From positions 16,960 to 80,959 of the forward strand of contig CAKULY010000008.1 in the NCBI GenBank assembly GCA_934667505.1: a stretch of DNA of 64,000 bases, read 5' to 3'. The translations under genes and the position numbers were made by a program. This stretch comes from an uncultured Treponema sp. Lineage in GTDB: Bacteria > Spirochaetota > Spirochaetia > Treponematales > Treponemataceae. The notes below the pieces were generated by a model that worked only from the letters and a program-made list of their open reading frames with translations, was not told the DNA's origin and searched no databases. Positions 43,615-52,362 of the stretch are shown here, piece by piece (position 1 is the stretch's first letter; each line of letters begins with the position of its first letter).

Positions 43615-43817
43615 AGCCCGAACTTCGAGTTTTTTATAAATTGTGAAAAAAACGCTCTCAACGAATTTACAATTTGTTGCCGATGGTTGTGCTCGCACTT
43701 CGTTTGGGGTGATTTGGGTTGCTATGCAACCTTAACTGCTCTTATCGCACAAAATCTTCACAAATTGTAAATTCGTTTACGCTTTTATTTTCTTTCTAAA
43801 AACTCGAAGTTCTGGCT
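43615..43817 (+). repeat. Full-length foldback element, copy C, with ATTT duplication
   Basis: Starts AGCCCGAACTTCGAGTTTT and ends AAAACTCGAAGTTCTGGCT, flanked by ATTT at 43611-43614 and 43818-43821. The centre has GGTTGCTATGCAACC. It lies between recQ and the OmpA-family gene, and its right border forms the stop codon of that gene. Confidence 0.9.
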
Positions 43818-45057
43818 ATTTATCCATAATTGTAATTTCTACTCTTCTGTTCCTTTTTCGGCCAAGTTCTGTCGCGTTAGAAGCCACTGGTTCTGAAGCT
43901 CCTTTGCCTTGCGTAAAAATGCACTTTGCGTCTCTCACTTTTAGGTATGTTAAATATTCCGCCACAGAAACAGCTCTTTGCTCGCTTATTGTTTTTTGAT
44001 TTTCTGCAGAGCCTCGATTTGCGCAGTGTCCTGTTATAAGAAGGTCGTTGTCAAATTCCTTTAAAATTTCAGCTATCTTTTGAAGCTTAATTTTTTCAGA
44101 TTCCATGAGGGTAGAAGAATCTGGCATAAACTGAATATTTTCAATGCTGATTGTAAGTCCTTTTTTGTCTTCTTTTACGTCTATATCTTTTATTCCTAAA
44201 TTGTTGATAGTGTCTGTAATTTTTTTTACATTTTCCTGTGTGTTCGCCCTTGAAAAATCTGTTACTTCTGCGCTTGCATTTCCCTGAAATATAATTTGAT
44301 CGCCGCTGTAGGTTTTTATTCCGATTTTAAACTTTTCGCTGTAGCGGTCAATAGTTCCTCTTTCGTTATCCCACCAAATCGTCTGGTTCGAAAATCCGGA
44401 GGTGTATGCAGGAATAAAACTAGAATTCATGCTTTGAAAGTCGCTGTACGATGAAGGAGCCGGGCTTTTAAAGTCTAGATTGTAGTAAACCTGAATAACA
44501 TTTAGAGTCTTTCCTTCCGCTGTCTTTTCGTCTTTTAAATATTTATAGGTTGCTGTAAACGGAACTTCAAACGGCTTTTCAATTCCAAATGCGGTTCTCA
44601 TATCGTGGGCTTCGTGACCTTCGCAAGTCCAGGTATCCCCGATTTTTATAGGTTCTTTTGGAAAAACTGGCACGTCGCGAACGGTAGGCATAAAATAAAT
44701 GTCAGAAATTGTATATTTGCCAGTTTTGTCTCTTTTAAATGTGCTTTGATATTCTTGCCCCCAAGAAAAGTTTCTTCCGTTGTATTGGTTCGAAGAAGAT
44801 TCTGAAGTCATAAAGTTTGCCTCGCAAGTTCCGCTGCCGTCTTTGCTGACTTCTGTAACTTCGCTTGAAATTCTGTTCAAAATAGTTGATGTGTATTGGT
44901 AAATTCCGTTTAAATAAACTTCTTCAACAACCGTAGAAAGAATTCTGCTGGTGTCTCCTTTTTTGAACTTGAATTCAAGTATTCTACCTTCCGCATAAAA
45001 ACTAAAACAAAGATTTATTAAAGCAACTAAAACTAAAATTTTTTTTGCATGTTTCAT
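43816..45057 (-). CDS. OmpA-family envelope protein
   Basis: A 413-residue protein with signal peptide (MKHAKKILVLVALINLCFSFYAEG). The first 290 residues are beta-rich and unassigned. The C-terminal 115 residues are an OmpA/MotB peptidoglycan-binding domain: IQFMPDSSTLMESEKIKLQKIAEIL, LLITGHCANRGSAENQKTISEQRAVSVAEYL, and GKGASEPVASNATELGRKRNRRVEI. It likely tethers the envelope to peptidoglycan. The stop codon sits at the border of a foldback element, so the last residues probably changed when the element inserted. Confidence 0.85.
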   Translation of the reverse strand: MKHAKKILVLVALINLCFSFYAEGRILEFKFKKGDTSRILSTVVEEVYLNGIYQYTSTILNRISSEVTEVSKDGSGTCEANFMTSESSSNQYNGRNFSWGQEYQSTFKRDKTGKYTISDIYFMPTVRDVPVFPKEPIKIGDTWTCEGHEAHDMRTAFGIEKPFEVPFTATYKYLKDEKTAEGKTLNVIQVYYNLDFKSPAPSSYSDFQSMNSSFIPAYTSGFSNQTIWWDNERGTIDRYSEKFKIGIKTYSGDQIIFQGNASAEVTDFSRANTQENVKKITDTINNLGIKDIDVKEDKKGLTISIENIQFMPDSSTLMESEKIKLQKIAEILKEFDNDLLITGHCANRGSAENQKTISEQRAVSVAEYLTYLKVRDAKCIFTQGKGASEPVASNATELGRKRNRRVEITIMDK

Positions 45058-45112
45058 GTAAACCTCTTCACTCTTGCTTGTCTTTATAAATTTTAGATGT
45101 TAAATTTCTTTT

Positions 45113-45616
45113 ATGAATTCGATTATTCTTAATTTTAAGCAACTTTTTCATTCTTTGCCACCATTTTTTATCTTTTGTTTTTCTGTTTTTTTTATTTTAT
45201 CGCTTTTTTTCTTCTTTTTTATGGCGGGCAAGGCTTATGGAAGCGCAAAGTCTGAAAAAACTTTTTTTAAAAAGATGCAAAATCACAGAAACGATGCTGT
45301 AAAGCGTTCCCGCGCTGTTCTGAGCGGGCAGATGGCGGAACAGCTTGCTCCGTATCTTCCTGAATTTCCATGCAACCCTGCGGATGCGCATTTCTTAGGG
45401 AAACCCGTGGATTTTATTGCGTTTACAGGCTGCGCGCAAGGCGAAGAGCTGCAGGAGGTTCTTTTTATAGAAGTAAAAACAGGCTCTTCTAAACTTTCCG
45501 AGCGCGAAAAAGAATTAAAAAAAGCGATTGAAGAAGGTCGTTGCCGTTACGTAGTTTACAAGGTTCCCTTAAGCTCTGAAGAAAATTATTCAGAAAGCTG
45601 CTCCTTGCGGGAATAG
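45113..45616 (+). CDS. Membrane-anchored Holliday-junction-resolvase-like nuclease
   Basis: A 167-residue protein. Residues about 15-37 are one hydrophobic helix; the rest resembles predicted endonucleases related to archaeal Holliday junction resolvases (COG4741): RSRAVLSGQMAEQLAPYLPEF, GKPVDFIAF with the metal Asp, and EVLFIEVKTGSSKLSEREKELKKAI with the E-x-K of a PD-(D/E)xK core. DNA cleavage is predicted by family only. No clear Shine-Dalgarno; start taken at 45113 to include the helix. It overlaps the convergent GGDEF/EAL gene by 31 bp. Confidence 0.78.
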   Translation: MNSIILNFKQLFHSLPPFFIFCFSVFFILSLFFFFFMAGKAYGSAKSEKTFFKKMQNHRNDAVKRSRAVLSGQMAEQLAPYLPEFPCNPADAHFLGKPVDFIAFTGCAQGEELQEVLFIEVKTGSSKLSEREKELKKAIEEGRCRYVVYKVPLSSEENYSESCSLRE

Positions 45617-47283
45617 TCGTGCTCCAAGCAGTCTAAGGCTTGTTTGTTTCCAGAAAGATATTCCTCGCAGGCTTCTTTTGACATAGGTTTTCCTTTTAAG
45701 AATCCTTGTATTATTGTGCAGTTGATTTTTTTTATCATTGCATACTGGTCGTCTTTTTCCACGCCTTCAGCAATAGTTTCTAGCCCCATGTTCGAAACCA
45801 TTGTGATTATGGAATTTGTAATGTTAGCTTGAATTCCATTTTTTCCAGTAATGTCGTTTATAAATGATTTGTCAATCTTTAACGTATCCAAAGGAAGAAT
45901 TTGCAAATAGTTTAAAGACGAATAGCCAGTTCCAAAGTCGTCCAATGAAATTTTAAAGCCAATATCTTTTAGGCTCTTCATTTTTGAGACAGCTTCGTCC
46001 ATGTTGTCTATCATTATTCCTTCTGTTATTTCTATTTCAACAGAGGAAGGGTCTATTTCATATTTATGAATAAGAGTTGTTATGTCGCTTAAAAAATTTG
46101 ACTGTTTTAGTTGAATCGGCGAAATATTAATAGACATTATTCCGTCAAAATTGAATTTCGTCTGCCATTGTTTTAAAGTTTCAAAAGCGGTGGATAAAAC
46201 CCAATTTCCTATTGGAATAATCAAACCGCACTCTTCTGCAATGGGTATAAAAAATGAAGGTGGAATATTTCCCATTTCTTCGTCAGTCCAACGCAAAAGA
46301 GCTTCGAATCCTCTAAGTTTTTCTGTTTTAACATCAAACTGGGGCTGATACACTTGCGTAAACTTGCTGCTTAGGACCGCCTGAGTCATTTTGTTCAAAA
46401 TATTTAGCTTCTGTATAAAGACTCTCTGCATATCAGGCTTGAACATTGTAAAATTGTTCTTTCCATTCTTTTTAGCCGCATGCATTGCTATGTCTGCAAA
46501 TCTAATCAATTCGTCCGCATCTTCTGAATGTTCTGGAAAAACAGAAATTCCTCCAGAAACGCTTAATTCGTACATCTGAAATGCTTCAAAAATTGCATCT
46601 ACTATATTTATTACGGAATTTAAGGAGTCCGCCTTTTGAATTACAACAATAAACTCGTCGTCGCCAAATCTGTATGAAGTGATGCCTTTTTTTTCAAACT
46701 GCGCTAGAATTTCAGCAGCCTGTTTTAAAACGGAGTCGCCTGCCTGATTTCCTTTTGAGTCATTTATGTTCTTCATGTTGTCTATGTCGACAAGCAGAAG
46801 AGCTAGATGATTCGCGCAAAAAGAAGCTTGAGCAAGAATATCCTTAAAATCGATATTAAACTTATTTCGGTTTGGAAGACCCGTTAGAATATCTGTGAAT
46901 GCCGTTTCTTTTAACTTTTTGTCCTGATTGATTACATCTGTTACATTTTCCAAGGAAACAACAATCATTCCGTTGTCTGTGCCTTGCATTTGAAGTTTGA
47001 ACCAATTTTTATTAGCGTTTGAATAGTATACAATTGGTTCAATCTGAATTTTGTTTACAGCCTTTTCAGCTATGTCGAACCAAGGAATTTCTGGATTTAA
47101 ATTGTTCTTAAATTCACTCAGCCTTTTGGAATTTTTTACTGAATGACTAACTTGGTCTAAAAAAGCCTTGTTCGTAAAGACTAATTCAAAATCCTTTATT
47201 TCTGAACCCTCTCTTATAGGTTTTGCAATTAGAATTGGTGATGAAAAAGCATTTAATATTGAAGTAAAATCGGGTTCTGCCAT
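45586..47283 (-). CDS. PAS/GGDEF/EAL cyclic-di-GMP protein
   Basis: A 565-residue protein. Residues 1 to about 125 look like a PAS domain (FELVFTNKAFLDQV). The GGDEF domain has LTGLPNRNKF but the signature reads RFGDDEF, a departure from GGDEF, so cyclase activity is doubtful. The EAL domain is intact by motif: FEALLRW, VEIEITEGIM, LDDFGTGYSSL, LKIDKSFI and TIAEGVE, so c-di-GMP hydrolysis is likely. No transmembrane segment is seen. It ends overlapping the nuclease gene and is followed upstream by copy D of the repeat. Confidence 0.88.
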   Translation of the reverse strand: MAEPDFTSILNAFSSPILIAKPIREGSEIKDFELVFTNKAFLDQVSHSVKNSKRLSEFKNNLNPEIPWFDIAEKAVNKIQIEPIVYYSNANKNWFKLQMQGTDNGMIVVSLENVTDVINQDKKLKETAFTDILTGLPNRNKFNIDFKDILAQASFCANHLALLLVDIDNMKNINDSKGNQAGDSVLKQAAEILAQFEKKGITSYRFGDDEFIVVIQKADSLNSVINIVDAIFEAFQMYELSVSGGISVFPEHSEDADELIRFADIAMHAAKKNGKNNFTMFKPDMQRVFIQKLNILNKMTQAVLSSKFTQVYQPQFDVKTEKLRGFEALLRWTDEEMGNIPPSFFIPIAEECGLIIPIGNWVLSTAFETLKQWQTKFNFDGIMSINISPIQLKQSNFLSDITTLIHKYEIDPSSVEIEITEGIMIDNMDEAVSKMKSLKDIGFKISLDDFGTGYSSLNYLQILPLDTLKIDKSFINDITGKNGIQANITNSIITMVSNMGLETIAEGVEKDDQYAMIKKINCTIIQGFLKGKPMSKEACEEYLSGNKQALDCLEHDYSRKEQLSE

Positions 47284-47340
47284 AAAGTTATTCTAAAGTA
47301 GCATTCTATATATGTCAAATTAAAAATATTAGAGTTATCT

Positions 47341-47544
47341 AGCCTGAAATTCGAGTTTTTTTTGTAAATTGTGAAAAAACACTTTCAGCGACTTTCCAAT
47401 TTGCTGCAGATGGTTGTGCTCGCACTTCGTTTGAATTGTTTTGGGTTGCTATGCAACCTTAATCGTTCTTATCGCACAAAATCTTCACAAATTGTAAATT
47501 CGCTTGCGCTTCGTTCATTTTCCTAAAAACTCGAAATTCGGGCT
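47341..47544 (+). repeat. Full-length foldback element, copy D, with ATCT duplication
   Basis: Starts AGCCTGAAATTCGAGTTTTT and ends AAAAACTCGAAATTCGGGCT, flanked by ATCT at 47337-47340 and 47545-47548. The centre has GGTTGCTATGCAACC. It lies in the 422-bp space between the GGDEF/EAL gene and potD; 47549-47635 contains an imperfect AGGGG/CCCT hairpin and otherwise nothing I can assign. Confidence 0.92.
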
Positions 47545-47635
47545 ATCTAATAAATCGAAAGCCACGTTTTTTACATTTATAAAAAAACTCATCCTTCGAG
47601 CTTTAGATTTAGGGGTTATCAAAACCCTAAAAACG

Positions 47636-47683
47636 GCTGAGTCAAGGTCTTGAGCGTGAGCGTGCCTTGACCAGACGTATTCT
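47636..47683. repeat. Small palindromic repeat, copy 3 (REP-like), after potD
   Basis: GGCTGA, then GTCAAGG (47641-47647) and CCTTGAC (47665-47671) around TCTTGAGCGTGAGCGTG, then CAGACGTATT. It aligns with copy 2 over its whole length. On the potD strand, the stem is followed by CAGCCGTTTTT, so it probably terminates the pot operon. Confidence 0.6.
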
Positions 47684-47705
47684 AAAGGTGAGTTGAAAAC
47701 AATGT

Positions 47706-48761
47706 CTAATCTGCGCTAAAGCGGATGTCGTACCAAAGGTTGTTATACAATTCAAGAGATTCTCCTAAATCGTTCTTAAGTTCGCAAGGAGCCATTTCTT
47801 CCGCTTTGTACATAGGCTTGTTCTTTGTATATTTTCCAGCTTCAGTGTTTACATAGCTTGGAAAGCGGAATTCATCAAGGAACATTGCATATATTTCTGG
47901 GCGATGAATAAAATTTATAAACTTCATTGCCAAGTCAAAATGCTTTGCCTTCTTTAAGATTACCATAGAATCTATGTACATCGGTCCGCCTTCCTTCGGA
48001 ATAAAGAAGTCAATCATTTCTTCCTGCTTTTCTGCTGGAACTTCGCCATAAACTACTTCTGCATAGCCTTGACAAACCCAGAAGTCTCCTGCCGCAAATG
48101 ATTTTCCAAATCCTTCCGCATCAAACTTTACAAGATTTGGCTTCCACTCTGTGTTTATAAGGGTTGCCGCTTCCTGCAGTTCTTTCTCATCCACAGAATT
48201 TACAGAATATCCTTTGTATGCAAGAGCGTCTCCAAAGACTTCCCGCATGTCGTCCATCATTGACATATGACCTTTTAAGTCTTTTCTAGCGAATATGTTC
48301 CAGCTCTTTTCGTACTGCAAAACTTTTTGCTTGTTTACGGCAATTCCGGCTGCTCCCATGTAGTAAGGAACGCTGTATTTCATAGAACTGTCGTAAGTCG
48401 CTTTTTTCAGGACTTCAGGATTTATGTATTTTTTGTTTTCAAATAATGAAAGGTCAAGTTCTTTTAACATTCCTTCGCTTATCATTATTGAGGTGTAATC
48501 CTGCGATGGAAATACAATATCGTAGCCTGAAGCACCGGCTTTTAATTTTGCATACATTACTTCATTTGAATCAAAGGTGTCGATTTTAACTTTGCAATTG
48601 TATTCTTGTTCAAATTTTTCAATTACAGAGGCTGGAGTATAGTACGTCCAGTTAAAGAGATACAATGTGTTGCTATTGTCTGTTTTGTTGCAAGACGTTA
48701 TGCCGCAGATAGCTGAAATAGCAATAAATGTTGAAAAAATAAACTGTTTAATTTTTTTCAT
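47706..48761 (-). CDS. potD: Spermidine/putrescine ABC transporter, substrate-binding lipoprotein
   Basis: A 351-residue protein with signal and lipobox GITSC, then NTLYLFNWTYYTPASVIEKFEQEYNCKVKID typical of PotD/PotF. Acidic and aromatic residues that cradle polyamines are expected along the cleft (YDIVFPSQDY, WVCQGYAEVVYGE). It is the last gene of potABCD, 27 bp after potC. The sequence does not separate spermidine from putrescine preference. Confidence 0.92.
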   Translation of the reverse strand: MKKIKQFIFSTFIAISAICGITSCNKTDNSNTLYLFNWTYYTPASVIEKFEQEYNCKVKIDTFDSNEVMYAKLKAGASGYDIVFPSQDYTSIMISEGMLKELDLSLFENKKYINPEVLKKATYDSSMKYSVPYYMGAAGIAVNKQKVLQYEKSWNIFARKDLKGHMSMMDDMREVFGDALAYKGYSVNSVDEKELQEAATLINTEWKPNLVKFDAEGFGKSFAAGDFWVCQGYAEVVYGEVPAEKQEEMIDFFIPKEGGPMYIDSMVILKKAKHFDLAMKFINFIHRPEIYAMFLDEFRFPSYVNTEAGKYTKNKPMYKAEEMAPCELKNDLGESLELYNNLWYDIRFSAD

Positions 48762-48788
48762 GTTTTTTCTCCTATAAAAAGAAAAGTT

Positions 48789-49673
48789 TTAATGCGAAGC
48801 CGCGATGCTTTTTAATCCTTTTCTTAAAGCAAATGCTATTAAGAAAGTAATTACAATAAGAATACACGAAAGTGCATTTATAACTGGCGAAACGCCAAAT
48901 CTTATCATTGAGTAAACGTAAAGCGGTAGCGTTGTGCTGCCAGGACCTGCGACAAAGAAAGTAATTACAAAATCTTCAAGGCTCATCGTTACCGCCATCA
49001 TAAAGCCACTCATTATGCCAGGTAAAATTGCTGGAATTACAACTTTCAGCATTGTTTGAACTTCGTTTGCGCCTAAGTCGTGGCTCGCTTCGATTATAGA
49101 ATAGTCGAAGTCGTCAAGCCGCGCATTCACCATAAGAAAAACAAACGGAAGACAAAAAGTAGTGTGGGCTGCAAAAATAGTAAATAGTCCTAGTGGAATG
49201 TGTATTCCGCTAAAGAAAATTAACATTGAAATACCCACAATTACTTCTGGCAAAACCATAGGAAGGTAGGTTAGCGCGCCTATAAACTTTTTACCTTTAA
49301 AGTTGTACCAGTTTATGCCTATAGAAGCCAGTGTTCCTAAAACTGTTGAAACAATTCCAGAAGAAAGAGCTATAATTACGCTGTTTAAAAGAGCGTGCCA
49401 AAGGTCGTCGGACTCAAATATAAGTTTTTTATACCAAATTAGCGATGGCTCTGAAAATGTTCCGCCTTTGCTTTTGTTAAAAGAAAAGACAATTATAACA
49501 ATCAGCGGAATAAAGAGAAACGCAAGCGTAATGAATAGCATTGCTTTTGAAAAAGAAACAACTTTTTCTCTCTTTTTCCAGCTTTTTTTAGCATGTCTGG
49601 AAGGTTCTGCCTTTGCCTCCGGGGTTCTTTTTTGAATGACCTTGTTCAGCGCGTCAAAAAATGCGATTTTCAT
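48789..49673 (-). CDS. potC: Spermidine/putrescine ABC transporter permease
   Basis: A 294-residue inner-membrane protein with about six helices and the permease EAA loop (IIEASHDLGANEVQTMLKVVIPAILPGI). N-terminal tail of about 40 residues is basic and longer than in E. coli PotC (264). Its ATG overlaps the potB stop by 4 bp (ATGA), so the two are translationally coupled. Confidence 0.93.
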   Translation of the reverse strand: MKIAFFDALNKVIQKRTPEAKAEPSRHAKKSWKKREKVVSFSKAMLFITLAFLFIPLIVIIVFSFNKSKGGTFSEPSLIWYKKLIFESDDLWHALLNSVIIALSSGIVSTVLGTLASIGINWYNFKGKKFIGALTYLPMVLPEVIVGISMLIFFSGIHIPLGLFTIFAAHTTFCLPFVFLMVNARLDDFDYSIIEASHDLGANEVQTMLKVVIPAILPGIMSGFMMAVTMSLEDFVITFFVAGPGSTTLPLYVYSMIRFGVSPVINALSCILIVITFLIAFALRKGLKSIAASH

Positions 49674-50599
49674 TTTACCGTTCCTCCCAAAGTTTCACTT
49701 GCGGAAGAGGATTTTTTCAGCTTGGCTTCCTTTTTGTTTACAGAACCAATCCAAAGAATTCCCGCAATGCTTATCAGCGTTATAACAAGGCTGAAAGCGG
49801 CTGCCAGCGGCCAGTTTCTAATTCTTTGAACCTGATCTACTATGATGTTTCCTAAAATATAGCTGTCTTTTCCACCAACGAGCAAAGGAACCGTATAAGC
49901 TCCAAAAATAGGAATAAATGTGAATATCAAAGCCGAAACAATTCCGCTTTTTATTCCTGGCAAAAGAATCTTAAAAACAGCTTGCGTTTTTGTTGCCCCT
50001 AAATCGCGGGCGGCTTCTAAAAGGCTAAAATCGAATCTGTCTATCGCCGTAAAAATTGGAAGAATTGCATAAGGAATATACATATAAACAGAAACAAGTA
50101 TTACAGCTTTCTGATTGTATAAAAGATGAAGATAATCTTTTATGATATGCAGCTTCATTAATATCTGGTTTAGAATTCCGTCATTGTTCAGGATGCTCAT
50201 CCAGGCAAAAATTCTTATAAGGCTGTTCGTCCAAAATGGAATTATAACTAGCAGCAAAAGAAAGGTCTGCCTTTTGCTTCTTGCAATTGCGTAAGCGCTA
50301 GGAAGGGCAACCGCTATTGTTATTACAGTAGAAATCAGCGCGATTTTGATTGTCCGTAAAGTTATAACAAGATACTTCGCATCAAGCATCTGTTTGTACG
50401 CTTTTAGAGTAAACCCTGGTTGAACTCCGCCGTGAACCCCTTTGTTCATAAAACTGTAGACAAGAATGATTACCAGCGGAATTATAAAGAAGAAAATAAA
50501 CCAAATTCCCATCGGCCAGGCATAAATAGCCCCCATGTTCAGACGGCTTTTTTTTGCTGCATCGTCTGAAGTTTTATTTTTGGCTAGAAAATTTTTCAT
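49670..50599 (-). CDS. potB: Spermidine/putrescine ABC transporter permease
   Basis: A 309-residue inner-membrane permease with six helices and the EAA motif (LLEAARDLGATKTQAVFKILLPGIKSGI). It starts directly after the potA stop, in the order potA-B-C-D. Confidence 0.93.
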   Translation of the reverse strand: MKNFLAKNKTSDDAAKKSRLNMGAIYAWPMGIWFIFFFIIPLVIILVYSFMNKGVHGGVQPGFTLKAYKQMLDAKYLVITLRTIKIALISTVITIAVALPSAYAIARSKRQTFLLLLVIIPFWTNSLIRIFAWMSILNNDGILNQILMKLHIIKDYLHLLYNQKAVILVSVYMYIPYAILPIFTAIDRFDFSLLEAARDLGATKTQAVFKILLPGIKSGIVSALIFTFIPIFGAYTVPLLVGGKDSYILGNIIVDQVQRIRNWPLAAAFSLVITLISIAGILWIGSVNKKEAKLKKSSSASETLGGTVK

Positions 50600-51790
50600 C
50601 TATTTATTAATATCCTCAACAACGTAGGCATCTTCTGCCGACCAAGAAACGTAAACCCTGTCTTTCCATTGGATAACAGGTCCTTCATCCATGTAATCTG
50701 TGTGCTGCTTAAAAACCTTTATTACAGCTCCAGAATCCAACTTTACATAAAATTTTGATTGGAATCCCGAATAAATTGGTTCTTCTACAATTCCGCTAAA
50801 TACGTTTATATCAGTTCTTCCCCCCGTTTCTGGAGGCTCTTGAGTTATGCGGACTTTTTCTGGTCGAATAGAAAGCGCGACTTTTTGTCCTTTTTTGGTT
50901 TCTTCGTAGTCTGTAACTTGAATGTAGCGGTCAAGGCTTGCTGTAGCTTCTGTGTCGCTTGCAAGAGGAGCTTGCTGCCCTAAAGAAGGAACAGAAAGCG
51001 TTTCCATAAAATCCGGGGCTTTTCCATCGTATTGGTGAGGAACGCAATCAATAACAGTTGCTTCAAAAAGATTCGTTTCTCCTATGAATTGTGCGACAAA
51101 CTGGGTTGCAGGACTTTCGTAAATCTCGAAAGGTGTTCCGACTTGCAACACGTGGCCTTTGTTCATTACAGCAATCCTGTCCGAAACGCTTAAAGCTTCG
51201 CTCTGATCGTGGGTTACGTATATAAAGGTTATGCCGATTTTGTCGTGAAGGTTGTCCAAATCTATAAGAAGCTGGCTTCTAAGCTTTGCATCCAATGCAG
51301 ATAGCGGTTCGTCCAAAAGCAGCACTTTAGGCTCGTTTATAAGTGCTCTTGCAATTGCAACTCTCTGTTTTTGACCGCCGCTCAGCTGGTTTGGCTTTTT
51401 GTTTATGTGTTCGTCAAGCTGAACTAAATGCACGTAGTGGCGCACTTTTTCATCAATTGTTTTTTTGTCAACTTTTTTAAGTTTTAGAGGAAAAGCGATA
51501 TTGTCGTAAACTGTCATGTGCGGAAAAAGCGCGTAAGTTTGAAAAACAGTATTTGAAGGTCTTTTGTTTGCCGACAAAGGAACAACATTTTTTTCGTCAA
51601 AAAGAACTGCTCCTTCATCAGGGAATTCAAATCCCGCAATAATACGCAGAAGTGTTGTTTTTCCGCATCCTGAAGGTCCAAGCAAGGAAAAGAACTCTCC
51701 TGGCTTAATAGTAAAATTAATGTCATCTAGCGCAATGAAATCTCCAAAGCGCTTTGAAACATGATCAATGGTAACCTGACTTCCGTTCAC
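50600..51790 (-). CDS. potA: Spermidine/putrescine ABC transporter ATPase
   Basis: A 396-residue ATPase. Walker A GPSGCGKTTLLRI, signature LSGGQKQRVAIARAL, Walker B VLLLDEPLSALDAKLR, then H-loop FIYVTHDQSEAL. The C-terminal TOBE regulatory domain carries a Gln/Ala/Thr-rich insertion around 260-290 (QQAPLASDTEATASLD) that is not in standard PotA. First gene of potABCD; the 230 bp upstream (51791-52020) holds the presumed promoter, with no gene seen. Confidence 0.94.
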   Translation of the reverse strand: MNGSQVTIDHVSKRFGDFIALDDINFTIKPGEFFSLLGPSGCGKTTLLRIIAGFEFPDEGAVLFDEKNVVPLSANKRPSNTVFQTYALFPHMTVYDNIAFPLKLKKVDKKTIDEKVRHYVHLVQLDEHINKKPNQLSGGQKQRVAIARALINEPKVLLLDEPLSALDAKLRSQLLIDLDNLHDKIGITFIYVTHDQSEALSVSDRIAVMNKGHVLQVGTPFEIYESPATQFVAQFIGETNLFEATVIDCVPHQYDGKAPDFMETLSVPSLGQQAPLASDTEATASLDRYIQVTDYEETKKGQKVALSIRPEKVRITQEPPETGGRTDINVFSGIVEEPIYSGFQSKFYVKLDSGAVIKVFKQHTDYMDEGPVIQWKDRVYVSWSAEDAYVVEDINK

Positions 51791-52020
51791 TCAAGTAACC
51801 TCTTGCCAATTATGATAAAGACCTGCACAACCTGCAGTTTTAGTATAGATTTTGAAGCTGGTAGGCTAGCAAAAAAATAGAGTTCCTACGTTTTTGGCGT
51901 TCTTTTAAAACTCAAAATTTTTGATAGTCAAAATTTTACCGCTTGCAATTTTCTATAAAACCGTATTTGCTAAAAATGATGTTATTAATCGTAATTGTCA
52001 ATAGATTTTAGTTCTTTATT

Positions 52021-52362
52021 TTAAAAAAAATTAGAAAGCACCATAAAAACAGCTGTGCCGCTAAAAATGCTTATTAAGGAATTATGTTTCCAAAGGTGAA
52101 GCGCTATTGTAACTCCTAAAGCAATAATTTGAGGAAGCCCGAATGGCGAGGAATTTAGCTCGATGTCCTTTAAGCAGTATAATAAAAGCGCTGCCATAAC
52201 CATCGGGGGAATATATTTTTCAATAAACTTTATGATTTTAGGAGGTTCCTTTTTGTTAAAAAGTATAAAAGGAAAGGCTCTTTCAAAGAAAATTACTAAA
52301 GCACAGCAAAAGGTTGCAATAAGAGCTTGTATTATTGAAAGTTTTTCAGGTGTTGCTGTCAT
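52021..52362 (-). CDS. azlD: Branched-chain amino acid exporter, small subunit
   Basis: A 113-residue membrane protein with three or four helices, opening MTATPEKLSIIQALIATFCCALVIFFERAFPFILF, the AzlD family pattern. It overlaps the azlC stop by 4 bp (ATGA), so the pair is coupled. AzlCD exports branched-chain amino acids and analogues. Confidence 0.88.
   Translation of the reverse strand: MTATPEKLSIIQALIATFCCALVIFFERAFPFILFNKKEPPKIIKFIEKYIPPMVMAALLLYCLKDIELNSSPFGLPQIIALGVTIALHLWKHNSLISIFSGTAVFMVLSNFF

Noticed and set aside
43615-43817. Foldback elements as tRNA or other stable RNA genes
   Set aside because: No T-loop consensus or CCA, no cloverleaf; the 4-bp flanking duplications favour insertion elements.
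51791-52020. A regulatory RNA before potA
   Set aside because: The 230 bp is AT-rich with only weak hairpins; no riboswitch class pattern was recognised.
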